Under the pieces are notes generated by a model. It had not been told where the DNA came from, ran no database searches, and saw only the letters and a list, made by a program, of their open reading frames with translations. From Bacillota bacterium (lineage in GTDB: Bacteria; Bacillota; Clostridia; Lachnospirales; Anaerotignaceae), in assembly GCA_030526765.1 (NCBI GenBank), contig JAUNCB010000080.1:1-5983 (forward strand): a stretch of DNA of 5,983 nucleotides. The letters are read 5' to 3'. Of the stretch, positions 5,442 through 5,983 are shown in pieces. The position numbers and the translations under genes are program-made. Numbering within the stretch: the first letter of the stretch is position 1; each line of letters opens with the position of its first letter.

Positions 5442-5446
5442 TACAC

Positions 5447-5983
5447 GCACCGTGGGGTGCAGATGATACCGACGAATTGCTTCGCATCCTTGCGGAAAAT
5501 GATGTAAAAGCCACCTTCTTCCTCTGCGGATACTGGGTGGAAAAATACCCCGAAGAAGTTAAAAAAATCGCTGCCGCAGGGCATGATCTGGGCAATCACT
5601 CTGCCACCCATCCCCATATGGCACAGCTTAACCCTCAGCAGATTTCAGCGGAACTACAGAAATGTCACCAACTGGTAAAAGAGCTGACAGGCATCGAAAT
5701 GGAGCTGTTCCGCCCGCCCTTTGGAGAATATAATAATACAGTCATAGAAACGGCGGAACAGAATGGATATTATACCATACAATGGGATATTGACAGTCTG
5801 GACTGGCAGGAAAAGGGAGCAAAGGCGGAAATCGATCAGGTTCTGAATCACAAACATCTGGGCAATGGCTCCATCCTCCTGTTTCATAACGATGCAAAGT
5901 ATACGCCAGAAGTGCTGGATACGATCCTGAAAGGCTTGAAAAACAAAGGTTTTTCTATCCTTCCCATCTCAGAGCTGATCTAT
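5447..5983 (+). pseudogene. 5'-truncated NodB-family polysaccharide deacetylase (3' end off window)
   Basis: This frame (179 codons, open to the window edge) encodes most of a NodB deacetylase domain, the fold that removes acetyl groups from peptidoglycan or other polysaccharides. Visible motifs, counted from the Ala at 5447: KATFFLCGYW (21-30), the metal-binding pair NHSATH (His51, His55), FRPPFGEYN (88-96), WDIDSLDW (113-120) and ILLFHN (143-148). It ends ...LPISELIY, near the usual C-terminus. The start is missing. Homologues of this type read xSFDAxWGxDDT, with the catalytic Asp in FD, but here LSLHAPWGADDT is seen and the upstream codons are the spoVB terminator. From the in-frame TGA at 5246-5248 to a TTG at 5477 there is no ATG, GTG or TTG. 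No signal peptide and no ribosome binding site are present. It is either a dead remnant or a rearrangement/assembly junction. The domain call is sure; the cause of truncation is not. Confidence 0.85.

Noticed and set aside
4945..5595. Minus-strand open frame spanning spoVB, its terminator and the deacetylase
   Set aside because: It crosses a strong terminator and two real coding regions and has no recognisable domain.

Overview
This window looks like chromosomal DNA of an endospore-forming anaerobic Firmicute, probably a gut-type clostridium such as a Lachnospiraceae relative. The evidence is a SpoVB-type flippase, a clostridial-style Mrp/Mbh antiporter operon, a tandem glycine riboswitch, consensus TTGACA/TATAAT promoters and GGAGG ribosome binding sites. 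Base composition is moderate in the genes and strongly AT-rich between them. No mobile element, CRISPR array, tRNA or rRNA is visible.

Region 1 (1-1597, minus strand; promoter at 1749-1777) is the upstream part of an Mrp-type cation/proton antiporter operon. It reads mnhE, mnhF, mnhG, a stand-alone DUF4040/MbhD-like subunit, then the start of an MnhB-like subunit that leaves the window at base 1. The genes overlap or nearly touch, so they are surely co-transcribed. The gene order matches the antiporter module of Mbh-type complexes rather than the classical Bacillus mrpABCDEFG order. The mnhE leader is odd: it has a good promoter and a strong AGGAGG, but no start codon correctly spaced behind it.

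Region 2 (2050-3732, minus strand) is a single-gene unit. A perfect-consensus promoter (3704-3732) is followed by a tandem glycine riboswitch (about 3473-3680), a terminator-like hairpin (3427-3472), a SteT/LAT-type APC amino-acid permease (2050-3372) and an intrinsic terminator (1961-1992). The riboswitch strongly suggests that permease synthesis responds to glycine.

Region 3 (3751-5441, plus strand) is a divergently transcribed spoVB-like polysaccharide/lipid II flippase gene with its own terminator.

Region 4 (5447-5983, plus strand) is a NodB-family polysaccharide deacetylase coding region that begins abruptly, without a start codon or its first catalytic motif, directly after the spoVB terminator. 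It looks like a 5'-truncated gene or a rearrangement/assembly junction.

I see no wholly new system. The best leads are the glycine-riboswitch-controlled permease, the decapitated deacetylase behind a terminator, and the unusual mnhE leader.
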